DNA of 64,000 nucleotides from Bacillus chungangensis (GCF_030812995.1 NZ_JAUSTT010000011.1:86627-150626), one strand, 5' to 3'; positions 26,547 through 37,635 are shown, numbered from the stretch's first letter. Notes: generated from the letters alone by a model not told the origin. Translations and numbers: made by a program.

Positions 26547-26731
26547 TTCTCTAAAACCCGCTTTAGCTTTCTAGTAAATTCTTTCCTCGGTATTAAGACA
26601 CTATGTTGACATCCTTCACATTTTATTCGAATATCCATTCCCATACGAATAATTTTCCAACGGTTTGTGCCACATGGATGTTGTTTTTTCATTTCAACAA
26701 TGTCATGTAAATCAAATTCCTTTTGCAACAA
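26534..26731 (-). CDS. yyzM: DUF951 family protein (YyzM-like)
   Basis: 65 residues. It contains KKQHPCGTNRWKIIRMGMDIRIKCEGC, the DUF951 core with two cysteines in a possible metal-binding arrangement (C20 and C37). The start is a TTG with a GGAGG site 8 bases upstream. The function is unknown; in Bacillus it is found beside ychF, as here. Confidence 0.85.
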   Translation of the reverse strand: MLQKEFDLHDIVEMKKQHPCGTNRWKIIRMGMDIRIKCEGCQHSVLIPRKEFTRKLKRVLEKHEE

Positions 26732-27102
26732 TTCCGCCCCCTCCTGTTTTTACTATCATAAACGGATTCCCATTCTTTCTCCATAAAAATAGCTATGCAG
26801 AAAGTAGTCTTCATTCACTGTATCTTGTCCTTTATCTAAGAATTTAGTTGTGAGAGTTAATCTAATTCGTTTTTATGTGTTGGAAGGATGACTTAAATCA
26901 ACTGATTAAAAGTACCATTCTAAAGCGCGATCTAAGCGTACTTTTTTATAAGTTTTTCTCAATCAATTCCTATTTTATCAATAATGTTCTTGTTTTTGCA
27001 CTTAAAATGAAAATTAAAAATAATAGATCGTAAACATGTATAGAAAATCTGATCTGTCCGTATACTGTTTAATACGAATTGAAGGGATTGGAGGAATGGA
27101 AT
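26732..27102. other. Upstream region of yyaC
   Basis: A possible forespore (SigG-type) promoter is seen on the plus strand near 27036-27066: TGTATA, 18 bases, TATACTG. This fits the expected late-forespore expression of yyaC but matches the -10 consensus at only five of seven positions. Nothing else is visible. Confidence 0.35.
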
Positions 27103-27723
27103 ATGGAAAAAGAATGTTCTTCTCATGACCCAGTATGCACACCGTTCAGAATCGATTATCATGATAAACAAATAGCAAGAAAGCTATCGGAATATTTATT
27201 ACAAATGCTCCCTCATGAAGAAAACAGACCAATTGTTTTTGTCTGCATTGGTACAGATCGCTCTACTGGAGATGCTTTAGGCCCGCTAGTTGGAATGATG
27301 TTAGAAGAAAAGAAAATTTGTTCCTTCCATATATATGGAACGCTAGAAGAGCCTGTACATGCGGTCAACCTAAAAGATAAATTAGCTTTGATTGAAAAAG
27401 AACACGAAAACCCTTTTATCATTGCTATTGATGCCTGTCTTGGACGCTTAAAAAATGTTGGTATTATTCAAATTGGGGAAGGTCCAGTTAAGCCGGGAGC
27501 TGGAGTGAAAAAAGAATTGCCATTTGTCGGTGATATGCATATTACTGGCATCGTCAATATGAGTGGTTTTATGGAATTTTTGGTTTTGCAAAATACTCGT
27601 CTTAATATTGTCATGAAAATGGCAAAGAGAATCGCAGACGGAATTCATGCGGCAAGTATTGATTATCGTCGAAAGTATTCGGTTTTACCTATGTTAAAAA
27701 ATCAAAAAGAGCATTTATCCTAA
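27103..27723 (+). CDS. yyaC: Spore protein YyaC (DUF1256 family)
   Basis: 206 residues. The family motifs CIGTDRSTGDALGPLVG (about 47-63), FIIAIDACLGR and GIVNMSGFMEFLVLQNTR are clear. The fold is like GPR-type and hydrogenase-maturation proteases, so it is thought to act as a spore protease-like protein in the forespore. The ATG at 27103 has a GGAGG site 8 bases upstream; a TTG eight codons earlier is less likely. It is convergent with parB and shares a terminator. Confidence 0.9.
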   Translation: MEKECSSHDPVCTPFRIDYHDKQIARKLSEYLLQMLPHEENRPIVFVCIGTDRSTGDALGPLVGMMLEEKKICSFHIYGTLEEPVHAVNLKDKLALIEKEHENPFIIAIDACLGRLKNVGIIQIGEGPVKPGAGVKKELPFVGDMHITGIVNMSGFMEFLVLQNTRLNIVMKMAKRIADGIHAASIDYRRKYSVLPMLKNQKEHLS

Positions 27724-27746
27724 AAGCAGCAGCACCAAAAAATAAA

Positions 27747-27782
27747 GCAGGTAGATTCATGACTCTACCTGCCTGATTTTTG
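27747..27782. terminator. Bidirectional terminator between yyaC and parB
   Basis: Stem GCAGGTAGA / TCTACCTGC with a T run on the plus strand and A/T-rich flank on the other. Confidence 0.75.
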
Positions 27783-27798
27783 AATTTAATTAGTTTTC

Positions 27799-28650
27799 TC
27801 ATACACTGCCATGATCGATTATTTCTAGTATTCTTTCTAAATCGTCCTTTGACATGAACTCGATTTCAATTTTTCCTTTGTTGCTCGTTTGTTTTATTGT
27901 AACCGTTGTGCCAAACTTCTCTCGAAGTATATCCTCACGTTCTCTTATGAATATATCTTTCGCCTGCTTAGGCTTTTTTGTTTCACGTGGAACATTGTTG
28001 TTTAATTGCTGAACTAACTTTTCTAGTTGGCGAACATTTAAGCTTTCTTTTATTATTTTTTGGACAACTGCATTCATTTTTTCTTTTTGTTTTAAGCCAA
28101 GCAATGCTCGTCCATGTCCCATGGAGATTTTCCCATCTGTTATCATATCTTGGATATTTGTTGGCAAAGATAGAAGTCGAAGATGGTTCGCGATATGCGG
28201 CCTGCTTTTTCCGAGCCTCTGTGCTAGTTCTTCTTGAGTTAATTTCAATCGCTCCATTAACATGTGATATGCTAACGCTTCTTCTACAGGGGTTAAGTCC
28301 TCTCTTTGCAGGTTTTCTAAGACGGCAAGCTCCATCATTTGCTGCTCATCCAGTTCTCTTACAACGACAGGAATTGTTTTTAATTTGGCAGCCTTTGCCG
28401 CTCGGTATCTTCTTTCTCCAACGACGATCTCATATCCTTTAATACTTTTTCTGACGATTATTGGCTGTAGGATACCATGCTGTTCAATAGACTTTGTTAA
28501 TTCTTCGATTGATTCCTCATCGAATACTTTACGTGGTTGATAAGGGTTTGGACGTAATTCTTTTATGTTTAATTCTTGGATCGTTTCTTCGCTTTCCACA
28601 TCGATATTCGCAAACAAAGCGTTTATTCCTTTACCTAGACCTTTAGCCAT
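27799..28650 (-). CDS. parB: Chromosome partitioning protein ParB (Spo0J)
   Basis: 283 residues. The N-terminal segment GLGKGINALFAN is the ParA-stimulating end. The CTPase/arginine patch is VVGERRYRAAK (about 83-93), followed by the helix-turn-helix LTQEELAQRLGKSRPHIANHLRL and a C-terminal dimerisation domain. It loads on parS, slides as a CTP clamp and recruits SMC. A parS site lies inside the gene (27979-27994, encoding NVPRET). The start overlaps the end of parA by 8 bases. Confidence 0.97.
   Translation of the reverse strand: MAKGLGKGINALFANIDVESEETIQELNIKELRPNPYQPRKVFDEESIEELTKSIEQHGILQPIIVRKSIKGYEIVVGERRYRAAKAAKLKTIPVVVRELDEQQMMELAVLENLQREDLTPVEEALAYHMLMERLKLTQEELAQRLGKSRPHIANHLRLLSLPTNIQDMITDGKISMGHGRALLGLKQKEKMNAVVQKIIKESLNVRQLEKLVQQLNNNVPRETKKPKQAKDIFIREREDILREKFGTTVTIKQTSNKGKIEIEFMSKDDLERILEIIDHGSV
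27979..27994. promoter_or_regulatory. parS site inside parB
   Basis: Minus strand TGTTCCACGTGAAACA, identical in my recollection to the parS in B. subtilis spo0J. The positions encode NVPRET in ParB. Confidence 0.93.
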
Positions 28651-29407
28651 TGGCTGCCACTTCCTTTGCTAAATCTAAATACACTTCTGCACCTCGTGAC
28701 TTAGGATCATATACAATGATTGGTTCTCCATGGCTTGGCGCCTCACTTAAACGAATATTTCTTGGAATAATGGTTCGAAAGACTTTGTTTTGAAAATATT
28801 TTTTTACTTCCTCTATCACTTGAATACCAAGATTTGTACGAGCATCCAGCATCGTTAATAATACTCCTTCAATCATGAGCGTATTGTTTAAATGCTTTTG
28901 TACCAATCGTACTGTATTTAAAAGTTGGCTTAATCCTTCTAATGCATAATATTCGCATTGAACTGGGATTAGTACAGAGTCAGAGGCAGTTAAAGCATTG
29001 ATTGTTAAGAGTCCTAGCGATGGTGGACAATCTACAATAATATAATCATAATCACTTTTCACCGAATCTAATGCCCTTTTTAAACGGACTTCCCTAGAAA
29101 TGGTTGGAACAAGCTCAATTTCCGCTCCCGCTAATTGGATTGTAGCTGGAATTGCATGAAGATGCTCGACCTTTGTAGAGATAATGACATCTTTTAGTTC
29201 TGTGTCATCTACAAGCACATCATATATACAGTGTTGGACATCCCCCTTATCAATGCCAACACCGCTTGTGGCATTGCCTTGTGGGTCAATATCTACCAAC
29301 AATACTTTTTTTCCAATATGAGCTAAGCAGGCACCCAAATTGACGGAAGTAGTCGTTTTTCCGACTCCTCCTTTTTGGTTGGCAATGGAAATTATTTTTC
29401 CCAACAT
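28643..29407 (-). CDS. parA: Chromosome partitioning ATPase ParA (Soj)
   Basis: 254 residues. The deviant Walker A KGGVGKTTTSVNLG starts at residue 11, with DIDPQGNAT and DCPPSLGLLTINAL as the A' and B motifs. It regulates DnaA and sporulation with Spo0J and helps segregate origins. The frame is open 11 codons further upstream, but the family start MLGKIISIANQKGG at 29407 is preferred. Its coupling with parB is translational (8-base overlap). Confidence 0.96.
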   Translation of the reverse strand: MLGKIISIANQKGGVGKTTTSVNLGACLAHIGKKVLLVDIDPQGNATSGVGIDKGDVQHCIYDVLVDDTELKDVIISTKVEHLHAIPATIQLAGAEIELVPTISREVRLKRALDSVKSDYDYIIVDCPPSLGLLTINALTASDSVLIPVQCEYYALEGLSQLLNTVRLVQKHLNNTLMIEGVLLTMLDARTNLGIQVIEEVKKYFQNKVFRTIIPRNIRLSEAPSHGEPIIVYDPKSRGAEVYLDLAKEVAANG

Positions 29408-29533
29408 GTCACCTACTTTCAACTTCCTTTTAAATTGCAATCATGTATTCTATTTTAGCAAAAAAATGACTCTTAGGTTTGTTTTTTTATATGAAAATTT
29501 ATTTTCTTCCTATTTTAGGGGATTTTTACCTCA

Positions 29534-29573
29534 AAAAAAAATGAGAAAACCTGCTAGCTGGCTTCTCATTTTT
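29534..29573 (-). terminator. Terminator after noc
   Basis: Minus-strand stem AATGAGAA / TTCTCATT followed by a run of eight or more T, about 20 bases after the noc stop. Confidence 0.85.
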
Positions 29574-29595
29574 TTATTTAATATGAGGTTTAGGT

Positions 29596-30447
29596 TCATT
29601 TTTTAGGTATCTTAATCGTTATTCGATAAAAATCTTCAAAATCCTCTTCTTCAGTATCCAGTTTAATTCCACTGTTAGAGACCATGTTTAACGATTGCTT
29701 GATCGTATTTACAGCAATTCTCATATCTTTGCTAATAGCGCGTCGTTTGGGTCGGGGCTTGCTTTTTGTTTTATTTAGCAGCTTGACAACTTGTTCTTCC
29801 GTCTGCTTAACATTGAGGTTTTTTTCAATGACCTCATTCATTAGCTTTATCTGCAATTGTGGATCTTTTAGTGGAATAAGCGATCGAGCATGGCGCTCGG
29901 TAATTTTCTTTTGTATCATGCCTTCTTGAATTTCTTCTGGAAGTTTCAGAAGACGAAGTTTGTTTGCTACTGTTGACTGCCCCTTTCCAAGCCGCTGTGC
30001 TAAAGCCTCTTGTGTTAATTGATGTAAATCTATTAACTTGGCATATGCTACAGCTTCTTCAATTGGTGATAATTCTTCCCGCTGCAAATTTTCGATTAGG
30101 GCAATCGAAGCCGTTTCAGTATCATTTAAGTTTTTCACAATTGCAGGAATGGTCTCCCAGCCTAACTGTTGAATAGCACGAAAACGTCGTTCTCCTGCAA
30201 TAATTTCAAATTGTTCTTCGTCTATTTCTCGAACAACAATAGGTTGTATAATTCCATGAGTATGAATAGTTCTGGCCAATTCATCAATTTTTTCTTGATT
30301 AAAAATAGTTCTTGGTTGAAAACGATTCGGAACAATACGTGAGATCTCGATTTTTTTAACTGCTTCTCCTTGTTCCTCCACAATATCTTTCTCCACTTGA
30401 TTATCTTTTTCTCCTATGCCAAAAAAACGAGAGAAAGGATGCTTCAT
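29596..30447 (-). CDS. noc: Nucleoid occlusion protein Noc
   Basis: 283 residues. It begins [10 protein letters not shown], the amphipathic membrane-targeting helix that distinguishes Noc from ParB, then a ParB-type domain with [12 protein letters not shown], the helix-turn-helix [23 protein letters not shown] and a C-terminal dimerisation domain. It blocks Z-ring assembly over the chromosome and is a paralogue of the parB product. No canonical Noc site (ATTTCCCGGGAAAT) was seen in the window. Confidence 0.96.
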   Translation of the reverse strand: MKHPFSRFFGIGEKDNQVEKDIVEEQGEAVKKIEISRIVPNRFQPRTIFNQEKIDELARTIHTHGIIQPIVVREIDEEQFEIIAGERRFRAIQQLGWETIPAIVKNLNDTETASIALIENLQREELSPIEEAVAYAKLIDLHQLTQEALAQRLGKGQSTVANKLRLLKLPEEIQEGMIQKKITERHARSLIPLKDPQLQIKLMNEVIEKNLNVKQTEEQVVKLLNKTKSKPRPKRRAISKDMRIAVNTIKQSLNMVSNSGIKLDTEEEDFEDFYRITIKIPKK

Positions 30448-30632
30448 CGTCCTCCACCCCCTTTAAGAAATCCCCATATTAATACTTATTCTCTCTCTAG
30501 CAGCAAGTTCCTGCAATGAAAAGCCATTTCTTTTTCTGATAATAGCTTAACGATTGCGCTTCACTTATGTAAGAGAAGCGCAATCAGGCAGCATTTTCTT
30601 CTCATCTCCAATAGTAAGCATGTATATGGAGA

Positions 30633-31349
30633 TTACTCTATTGGTGTTTTATTCGGTATTCCTGGTTTACGAGGAAACTTTTTTGGCGTATTCTTTACTT
30701 TCCGAATGACGATGATATTACGTTCACTTTCTTCTAAAGGGAGTTTAAAGGAATGTATACTATCAACCTTTCCTCCTAAGACGGCAATCGCTTTTTTAGC
30801 TGCTGCTAATTCTTCATTCGCACTTGCGGCCTTCATCGCTACAAAAGATCCGTTTTTCTTTACAAGTGGAAGGCAAAGTTCACTAAGCACTGACATTCTG
30901 GCTACAGCCCGTGCTGTAACAAGATCATACTGCTCTCGATGTGCATCGTTTTGTGCAAATGTTTCAGCTCGATCGTGAAAAAAAGAAACATTTTTTAACG
31001 ATAGTGCCTCTGCTAATGCATTCAAAAACAAGATTCTTTTCTGTAAAGAATCGACAATCGTCAGCTGCAAATGCGGAAAACAAATTTTCATAGGAATGCT
31101 TGGAAATCCAGCTCCAGCACCGACGTCACATATTTGCAAAGGCTTAGCAGCATCTATATAAAAAGCGGCAGATATAGAATCATAAAAGTGCTTCAAGTAT
31201 ACTTCTTTTTTATCCGTAATCGCAGTTAAATTAATTTTGTTGTTCCACTCGATCAACATTTCATAATAAGTTTCAAATTGAGCAAGCTGCTGCGAAGAAA
31301 GCTCAATTTGCTTCGTAGCAAGCTGCTTTGTAAATTGTTCTATATTCAT
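30633..31349 (-). CDS. rsmG: 16S rRNA (guanine-527-N7) methyltransferase
   Basis: 238 residues. The S-adenosylmethionine site is [17 protein letters not shown] (about 72-88), followed by [14 protein letters not shown]. It methylates G527 of 16S rRNA; loss gives low-level streptomycin resistance. It follows mnmG by 16 bases in one operon. An inverted repeat (CCAATAG-type) overlaps the stop, and a strong hairpin without a T tail lies at 30550-30584. Confidence 0.96.
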   Translation of the reverse strand: MNIEQFTKQLATKQIELSSQQLAQFETYYEMLIEWNNKINLTAITDKKEVYLKHFYDSISAAFYIDAAKPLQICDVGAGAGFPSIPMKICFPHLQLTIVDSLQKRILFLNALAEALSLKNVSFFHDRAETFAQNDAHREQYDLVTARAVARMSVLSELCLPLVKKNGSFVAMKAASANEELAAAKKAIAVLGGKVDSIHSFKLPLEESERNIIVIRKVKNTPKKFPRKPGIPNKTPIE

Positions 31350-31365
31350 TTAGCTGAATCCCTTT

Positions 31366-33264
31366 CTATGCATCATTTCCAGACACTTTCGCAATTCGTC
31401 CTTGCTCAATATAAACAAGCAAAATGGAAATATCTGCAGGGTTCACTCCAGAAATACGAGCAGCTTGAGCAATTGACAGCGGTCTAACTGCGTCAAGTTT
31501 TTGTTTCGCTTCCGTTGCAAGGCCATGAATAGCGTTATAATCTATTTTATCAGGAATTTTTTTGTCTTCCATTTTTTTGAGTTTTTCCACTTGTTGCAAT
31601 GATTTTTCTATATATCCTTCATATTTCACTTGAATTTCTACTTGTTCTTTCACATCAGCAGGAAGCTCTTCTTCCAAAGGCAAGAGCTGCAGGATATGTT
31701 TATAGTTCATTTCTGGACGTTTTAGCAAATCAGATGCACGGATTCCATCTTTTAATTCACTGCCGCCAACTTCGCGGATGAGGGCTTGCACCGTTTCACT
31801 TGGTTTAATGATTGTTGATTTTAGGCGTTTAATTTCCGCAGCAATAGCAGCTTTTTTCCGCAAAAATGATTGATATCTTGACTCTGAAATAAGACCTGTC
31901 TCATATCCAAGTTCCGTCAAACGCAAATCTGCATTATCATGCCGCAGCAAAAGACGATATTCAGCTCGGGAAGTTAACAGTCTATATGGCTCATTTGTGC
32001 CTTTTGTTACTAAATCATCTATCAAGACACCAATATAGCCATCTGAGCGGCTGAGGATAATTCCCTCTTTGCCTTGTACTTTTCTTGCCGCATTAATGCC
32101 GGCTAATAATCCTTGGCAAGCTGCTTCTTCGTAACCAGAAGTACCATTGATTTGTCCAGCAGAATATAGGTTTTTGATTCTTTTTGTTTCTAATGTCGGC
32201 CAAAGCTGTGTTGGAACGAAGGAATCATATTCAATGGCGTAGCCTGCTCTCATCATTTGAGCATTCTCTAATCCTGGCACTGTTGCAACAAGCTGCTGTT
32301 GGATGTCTTCTGGCAAGCTTGTTGACAGTCCTTGTACATATACTTCCTGCGTATTCCGGCCTTCTGGTTCAAGGAAGATTTGATGACGCGGTTTATCATT
32401 AAAGCGCACCACTTTATCTTCTATAGATGGACAATAGCGGGCGCCAGTTCCTTTGATCGCTCCAGAAAACATTGGGGAGCGATGAAGATTTTCATCGATA
32501 ATTCGATGTGTTTTTTCGTTTGTATATGTCAGCCAACATGGGAGCTGATCCGTAATAAATGTTGTTGTTTCATAGCTAAATGCCCGCGGATGCTCATCGC
32601 CAGGTTGTATCTCTGTTTTGCTATAGTCTACAGTATTGCCATTTACTCTTGGCGGTGTACCTGTTTTAAAGCGAACTAATTCAAAACCTAGTTCCTCAAG
32701 ATTTTCTGAGAGTGAAATAGATGGCTGTTGATTATTCGGACCGCTTGAATATTTTAATTCTCCAAGGATAATTTCACCGCGCAAAAATGTTCCGGTCGTA
32801 AGAACAACGGTATTTGCATAATAAATAGCTCCTGTATGGGTCGCTACTCCGTAGCATACCCCATCTTTAACTAGTAATTGATCGACTTTTCCTTGCAGCA
32901 GCGTAATATTTGGTTCATTCTCTAGTGTTTTTTTCATTTCATGTTGATATTGGAATTTATCTGCTTGCGCTCTCAATGCTTGGACAGCTGGCCCTTTGCC
33001 AGTGTTTAGCATTCTCATTTGAATATGCGTTTTATCGATATTTTTCCCCATTTCGCCGCCAAGTGCATCAATTTCTCTGACGACAACTCCTTTTGCTGGT
33101 CCGCCTATAGATGGATTGCAAGGCATAAAGGCAACCATGTCAAGGTTTAGAGTAATTATCAATGTTTTAACACCTATCCGAGCGGCAGCTAACCCAGCTT
33201 CACATCCTGCATGACCAGCACCGATGACTATAACATCGTATTTTCCTGCTTCATATTGTTGCAT
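31366..33264 (-). CDS. mnmG: tRNA uridine 5-carboxymethylaminomethyl modification enzyme MnmG (GidA)
   Basis: 632 residues. The FAD-binding [15 protein letters not shown] lies near the N-terminus, followed by [15 protein letters not shown], the GNTVDY region and the C-terminal helical domain that contacts MnmE. With MnmE it installs the cmnm5U34 modification in tRNA anticodons. The frame is open 36 codons upstream, but an AAAGGAGGAG site directly before the ATG at 33264 and family alignment set the start. Confidence 0.96.
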   Translation of the reverse strand: MQQYEAGKYDVIVIGAGHAGCEAGLAAARIGVKTLIITLNLDMVAFMPCNPSIGGPAKGVVVREIDALGGEMGKNIDKTHIQMRMLNTGKGPAVQALRAQADKFQYQHEMKKTLENEPNITLLQGKVDQLLVKDGVCYGVATHTGAIYYANTVVLTTGTFLRGEIILGELKYSSGPNNQQPSISLSENLEELGFELVRFKTGTPPRVNGNTVDYSKTEIQPGDEHPRAFSYETTTFITDQLPCWLTYTNEKTHRIIDENLHRSPMFSGAIKGTGARYCPSIEDKVVRFNDKPRHQIFLEPEGRNTQEVYVQGLSTSLPEDIQQQLVATVPGLENAQMMRAGYAIEYDSFVPTQLWPTLETKRIKNLYSAGQINGTSGYEEAACQGLLAGINAARKVQGKEGIILSRSDGYIGVLIDDLVTKGTNEPYRLLTSRAEYRLLLRHDNADLRLTELGYETGLISESRYQSFLRKKAAIAAEIKRLKSTIIKPSETVQALIREVGGSELKDGIRASDLLKRPEMNYKHILQLLPLEEELPADVKEQVEIQVKYEGYIEKSLQQVEKLKKMEDKKIPDKIDYNAIHGLATEAKQKLDAVRPLSIAQAARISGVNPADISILLVYIEQGRIAKVSGNDA

Positions 33265-33386
33265 CACAATCTCCTCCTTTTTTTGCTGCTTCTCTTCAAG
33301 GGGTTTTCCATTACCCATTCTTTTCTTTTTATCGTAGAAATAGCCAACCAAGAAGCTTGGAGGCCTTATCATTCCGCTTCTCTTGC

Positions 33387-34769
33387 TTATTTTCCTAAAC
33401 AGAATTGAGAGAAAAGCTGATCAATTAAACTTTCGTGTACACTATCGCCGATAATTTCCCCTAATAGCTCCCAAGTCCTTGTTAAATCGATTTGGACAAT
33501 ATCTATCGGGATACCATTTTCTATCCCTTCTAAAGCATCTTCAATTGCTTCTAATGATTGGTGCAATAAAGCAACATGGCGATTATTGGAAACGTATGTT
33601 AGATCACCAGCTTCAATAGAACCAGCAAAAAACATTGCAGCAATTGCTTCCTCTAATTCGTCTACACCTTTTTCCTCCAGCAAAGATGTCGCTACTACTT
33701 GATGATCTTTAGCAAGTTCATACACCTTCTCCATGTTTACTTTCGTCGGCAAATCTGTTTTATTCAGAATAACGATAACATCCATATCTTTTACCGCTTC
33801 AAATAGTTGTTCGTCTTCTTTTGTTAATGGTTCTGCACTATTGATAACAAACAGTATCATATCTGCTTCTTTTAAAACTTTGCGCGAGCGTTCAACACCA
33901 ATCCGTTCAACAATGTCTTCTGTTTCCCGAATGCCTGCTGTATCTACTAAACGAAGAGGAACGCCTCTCACATTGACATATTCCTCAATAATATCACGTG
34001 TCGTTCCAGCAATATCCGTTACAATTGCTTTATTTTCTTGAACAAGACTATTTAATAACGAAGATTTCCCAACATTTGGCCTTCCAATGATAACAGTCGA
34101 TAATCCTTCCCGCAATATTTTCCCTTGCTGTGCGGTTTGCAGCAGCTTTTTTATCTCTGTTCGAACAAATGTGGCCTTTTCAATTAACATGCGATGGGTC
34201 ATCTCTTCGACATCATCATATTCAGGATAATCAATATTTACTTCTACATGTGCCAACGTTTCTAAGATTTCCTGGCGAAGTTTTTTGATGAGTGCTGATA
34301 ATTTTCCTTCCATTTGCCCTAAAGCCACATTCATAGCCTGATCTGTCTTTGCTCGAATTAAGTCCATTACTGCTTCAGCTTGAGATAGGTCGATACGGCC
34401 ATTCAAAAATGCCCGCTTCGTAAACTCACCAGGCTCGGCTAAGCGGGCGCCATTTTGTAAAACTAACTGCAACACACGATTGACTGTAACAATGCCGCCA
34501 TGGCAATTGATTTCGACCACATCTTCTTTCGTAAATGTTTTTGGACTTCTCATCACACTCATCATCACTTCTTCAACAACTTGCTCTGATTTCGGATCAA
34601 CAATATGCCCATAATGAATAGTGTGTGAAGCCACCTCTTGCAACCGTTTAGAACCACTTTTAAATAATTTATCTGCAATTGAAATGGCTTGCTCTCCACT
34701 TAATCGTACGATTGCAATGGCTCCTTCGCCAAGTGGAGTCGAAATTGCAGCAATTGTATCACCTTTCAC
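33387..34769 (-). CDS. mnmE: tRNA modification GTPase MnmE (TrmE/ThdF)
   Basis: 460 residues. The N-terminal THF-binding domain ([22 protein letters not shown]) is followed by a helical domain with an inserted G domain ([29 protein letters not shown]), and the C-terminal CLGK whose Cys is needed for modification. The start is a GTG. It is the first gene of the mnmE-mnmG-rsmG unit. A cluster of DnaA boxes lies about 190-290 bases upstream. Confidence 0.96.
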   Translation of the reverse strand: MKGDTIAAISTPLGEGAIAIVRLSGEQAISIADKLFKSGSKRLQEVASHTIHYGHIVDPKSEQVVEEVMMSVMRSPKTFTKEDVVEINCHGGIVTVNRVLQLVLQNGARLAEPGEFTKRAFLNGRIDLSQAEAVMDLIRAKTDQAMNVALGQMEGKLSALIKKLRQEILETLAHVEVNIDYPEYDDVEEMTHRMLIEKATFVRTEIKKLLQTAQQGKILREGLSTVIIGRPNVGKSSLLNSLVQENKAIVTDIAGTTRDIIEEYVNVRGVPLRLVDTAGIRETEDIVERIGVERSRKVLKEADMILFVINSAEPLTKEDEQLFEAVKDMDVIVILNKTDLPTKVNMEKVYELAKDHQVVATSLLEEKGVDELEEAIAAMFFAGSIEAGDLTYVSNNRHVALLHQSLEAIEDALEGIENGIPIDIVQIDLTRTWELLGEIIGDSVHESLIDQLFSQFCLGK

Positions 34770-34958
34770 TCTCTACACCACTTTCTTCCCAATCTATATG
34801 ATATAAAATTGTCCAAAAGACTGCTTATGCCACTCCTTAGCTTGCTGCTCTATAGTATCCTCTACCTAAAAACAGCAACGTTCCAACTTGCCGGTCTACT
34901 GAACAATAAACTCTTAAAGAGAAAATGCTTTTTTCCTATTCCGTTGACTAAAAATAAA

Positions 34959-35053
34959 ATATCCACAGTCAGGCGGAATATACTTATATTTTAACTTATC
35001 CACAAGTGAATAACAATAAACTGATTTTGCTAATCTATATTATTTTATCCACA
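34959..35053. promoter_or_regulatory. DnaA-box cluster upstream of mnmE
   Basis: Two perfect TTATCCACA boxes (34996-35004 and 35045-35053) and one single-mismatch box (ATATCCACA, 34959-34967), all on the plus strand. It lies about 3.3 kb from dnaA, outside oriC proper. Confidence 0.75.
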
Positions 35054-35131
35054 TGTGAACGACTGGCGAATAAGGATTCTCTACTTATCAAAATAAAAAA
35101 GCACTGGCACCCTTTATATCTTTGACGACTA

Positions 35132-35313
35132 TACAAAGTGAAACTTCCAGCAGAGGAGTTTTTCTCAATGCCTTTACATAGAGGATCTTATGCTAAAAAC
35201 GAGAACGACCTGTATGTTTGGTCTAATCGGACATTTGATTTTTCATTTAGTGGTCGCCTAGATTTCTCTATTCCTTCTCTCACTTTTTTACTACCAGTTA
35301 GATGTGGGATAAA
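35132..35313 (+). repeat. Structured intergenic repeat, copy 3 (diverged)
   Basis: Same start (ACAAAGTGAAACTTCC) and same end (CAGTTAGATGTGGGATAAA) as the copies at 3250 and 3752, with GGACATTTGATTTT inside. The hairpin arms have decayed more than in the other copies. It lies between mnmE and khpB. Confidence 0.8.
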
Positions 35314-35341
35314 TTAGGTCACTTTCTAGCATTTACAATAC

Positions 35342-35380
35342 AAAAAACCCTTCAGGCAACATTGCCTAGAAGGGTTTTAG
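35342..35380 (-). terminator. Terminator of the rpmH-rnpA-spoIIIJ-khpB operon
   Basis: Minus-strand stem AAAACCCTTC / GAAGGGTTTT with an inner AGGCAA / TTGCCT extension, followed by TTTTTTG. It begins 7 bases after the khpB stop. Confidence 0.88.
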
Positions 35381-35387
35381 TTCATCA

Positions 35388-36005
35388 TTAGCTTGGTTTA
35401 ATAACGAGATAACGGTGTGGTTCTTCTCCTTCGGAAATCGTTTCAATCTGCTCATTTTCAGCAAGAACCGTATGAATAATTTTTCGTTCAAAAGACGGCA
35501 TTGGTTCTAATCGTACAGCAGTTTTTGTATAGATTGCTTTGTCTGCCAATCTTTCCGCGAGCTGCTTTAAAGTTGCTTCTCGTCTTTCACGATAGCCCTC
35601 AGGATTTAAAATAAAAGTAAGAAAATGCTCTGCATGACGATTGGCTGCAAGTTGAGTCAAGTATTGAAGCGAATTCAATGTTTGTCCTCTTTTTCCAATC
35701 ATTAATCCAAGCTTGTCTCCTGATATTTTAAATTCTACGATCCGTCCCTCTTGTACAGTTTGAATACTTGCTTGAATTCCCATCTTGTCCATGACATCCA
35801 GCAAAAATAGCTTCGCTTCTTTAATGGGATCTGCTTTTATTTTGACATTGACGATTGCAGAACGGTTTCCAAAAATTCCAAGCAATCCCCTTTTCCCCTC
35901 GTCTATCACTTCGATATCCACTTGCTCTCTTGATGTCTGAAGCTGAGCTAGAGCTGAATTGACTGCTTCTTCGACTGTCTGTCCTTTAGCAGTTACTTCT
36001 TTCAC
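35388..36005 (-). CDS. khpB: RNA-binding protein KhpB (Jag, SpoIIIJ-associated)
   Basis: 205 residues in three parts: a Jag-N domain (about 1-50, with GLLGIFG), a KH domain with [13 protein letters not shown] (about 105-117) and a C-terminal R3H domain ([26 protein letters not shown]). It binds RNA and affects cell-wall synthesis and division. It overlaps spoIIIJ by 4 bases. Confidence 0.95.
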   Translation of the reverse strand: MKEVTAKGQTVEEAVNSALAQLQTSREQVDIEVIDEGKRGLLGIFGNRSAIVNVKIKADPIKEAKLFLLDVMDKMGIQASIQTVQEGRIVEFKISGDKLGLMIGKRGQTLNSLQYLTQLAANRHAEHFLTFILNPEGYRERREATLKQLAERLADKAIYTKTAVRLEPMPSFERKIIHTVLAENEQIETISEGEEPHRYLVIKPS

Positions 36006-36784
36006 TTTTTAGCTCCCCCCGTACCTCCAGCTTTCACATTCGTTTTCTTTAAATCTGGGCCTTTAATAAAATATGTTTGAATAATCATAAAGATATTACC
36101 TACTACCCAGTACAAAGAAAGTGCAGCTGGCAAATTAATTGCAAAGACAATAATCATAATCGGCATGATCCAGAGCATCATTGCCATTTGAGGATTCTGG
36201 CCTTCTGTTCCTGCCATCATCATTTTTTGTTGTAAAAATGTTGTTGATCCTGCGATAAGTGGCAAAAGAAATAGTGGATCCGGTGATCCCAAATCAAACC
36301 ATAGAAAAGAATAATGCTTAATCGCTTCTGTCCTCATAATTGCATGATAAAATCCAATTAAAATCGGCATTTGAATAAGCAATGGAAAACAGCCCGCCAA
36401 TGGGTTTACACCATGTTTGCTAAAGAGCTCCATTGTTTCTTGCTGCAGCTTCTGCTGTGTTTGGGCATCTTTAGAACTATATTTTTCACGCAGTTTTTGC
36501 ATTTCTGGCTGAAGAGCCTGCATTGCTTTTGAACTTTTTGTCTGTTTAATCATTAATGGCAAAATTGCAAAACGAATAAGGAGCGTTACGATGACAATTG
36601 CTAATCCATAACTATTCCCAAAGAATTCGGCTACTTTTGTAATTAACCAAGAAAGTGGATATACAAAGTATTGGTTCCAAATCCCTGTACTTTCTGACGT
36701 AATCGGTTCATTAACCTGGGTACACCCTGAAAGCACTGCTAACAACCCAATGATTCCAATAAATAATAGTATTCGCTTTTTCAA
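36002..36784 (-). CDS. spoIIIJ: Membrane protein insertase SpoIIIJ (YidC family)
   Basis: 260 residues. A lipoprotein signal ends LSGC, with Cys at about residue 21. Five membrane helices follow, with the conserved arginine of the hydrophilic groove in [19 protein letters not shown], and a coiled coil ([20 protein letters not shown]). A basic tail binds ribosomes. It inserts membrane proteins and is needed for SigG activation during sporulation. It is the third gene of the rpmH operon. Confidence 0.95.
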   Translation of the reverse strand: MKKRILLFIGIIGLLAVLSGCTQVNEPITSESTGIWNQYFVYPLSWLITKVAEFFGNSYGLAIVIVTLLIRFAILPLMIKQTKSSKAMQALQPEMQKLREKYSSKDAQTQQKLQQETMELFSKHGVNPLAGCFPLLIQMPILIGFYHAIMRTEAIKHYSFLWFDLGSPDPLFLLPLIAGSTTFLQQKMMMAGTEGQNPQMAMMLWIMPIMIIVFAINLPAALSLYWVVGNIFMIIQTYFIKGPDLKKTNVKAGGTGGAKK

Positions 36785-37068
36785 CCGAAGCTTCCTCCCA
36801 ACTATCTGTTAAAGATGACATCATTGGCTTTATCGGAAAAAAAGTGATTGCTTGTCTTGATAGATAAAAACCAAGAAATAGTATTCAAACCTGTAAAATA
36901 CAGGTGAACTGCTGTAACATAGAGGTATGCAGAGGTTTTTTAACGACTTTGAACGTTCGGCATGACAGTAATGGCCATGATAACGTTTGTGTTCTTTTAG
37001 ATTGTTCAAAAAAGACTAAGAAAAAGAACAGTCGAATTTCAGTTTGACTCTGCTGCTCACTTGCATGC

Positions 37069-37455
37069 TTAGTTTTTTGAAACTCTTGGTTCTTTCTTTC
37101 TGCCTTTTTGAACACGCACTTTTAATACTTTTGCCAATGTCAATACATGCTGCATACTTTTTTTCACTTCATGAAAATCCATTTTGGCCGCCGGTTTTCT
37201 GGCGATGATCACATAATCTTTTTCTTTTGCTATATCTGTCTCTAATTCGAAAAACACTTGGCGCAAGTACCGTTTTATTCGGTTCCTTACTACTGCATTT
37301 CCAATTTTTTTGCTTACAGATAAACCAATTCTAAAATGCGCTTGTCCTTCTTTTTCTAACATATAAACGATAAATTGTCTATTTGCAAAAGACTTGCCGT
37401 TTTTAAAAACGGCTTGAAATTCATCGTTCCTTTTAATTCGCCATGCTTTCCTCAT
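37069..37455 (-). CDS. rnpA: Ribonuclease P protein component
   Basis: 128 residues. The RNP motif is [20 protein letters not shown] (about 48-67), flanked by [10 protein letters not shown] and [11 protein letters not shown]. It helps RNase P RNA mature tRNA 5' ends. The frame is open 13 codons upstream, but AGGTGGA before the ATG at 37455 and family alignment fix the start. It lies 210 bases downstream of rpmH. Confidence 0.95.
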   Translation of the reverse strand: MRKAWRIKRNDEFQAVFKNGKSFANRQFIVYMLEKEGQAHFRIGLSVSKKIGNAVVRNRIKRYLRQVFFELETDIAKEKDYVIIARKPAAKMDFHEVKKSMQHVLTLAKVLKVRVQKGRKKEPRVSKN

Positions 37456-37635
37456 ATATCCACCTGCATTGTAAACAAATAGTGAGAATCCCATCCGTCA
37501 AGACTCCGAAGAGAGGATTTATATACTTAGTAGGATAAAGCAAGTGCATCTTTCGTTTTCCCTCACTTAACTGCCTTTATAGTGAGCATGATATTTTTTT
37601 GGGGTTGTTAGAGCCGCCTTCCTTTATCCTAATGC

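Noticed and set aside
30550..30584. Strong hairpin downstream of rsmG as a terminator
   Set aside because: The stem is good but neither strand has a T run after it, so the role is unclear.
36885..37115. 76-codon minus-strand frame between rnpA and spoIIIJ
   Set aside because: Overlaps the end of rnpA in another frame and has no recognisable product.
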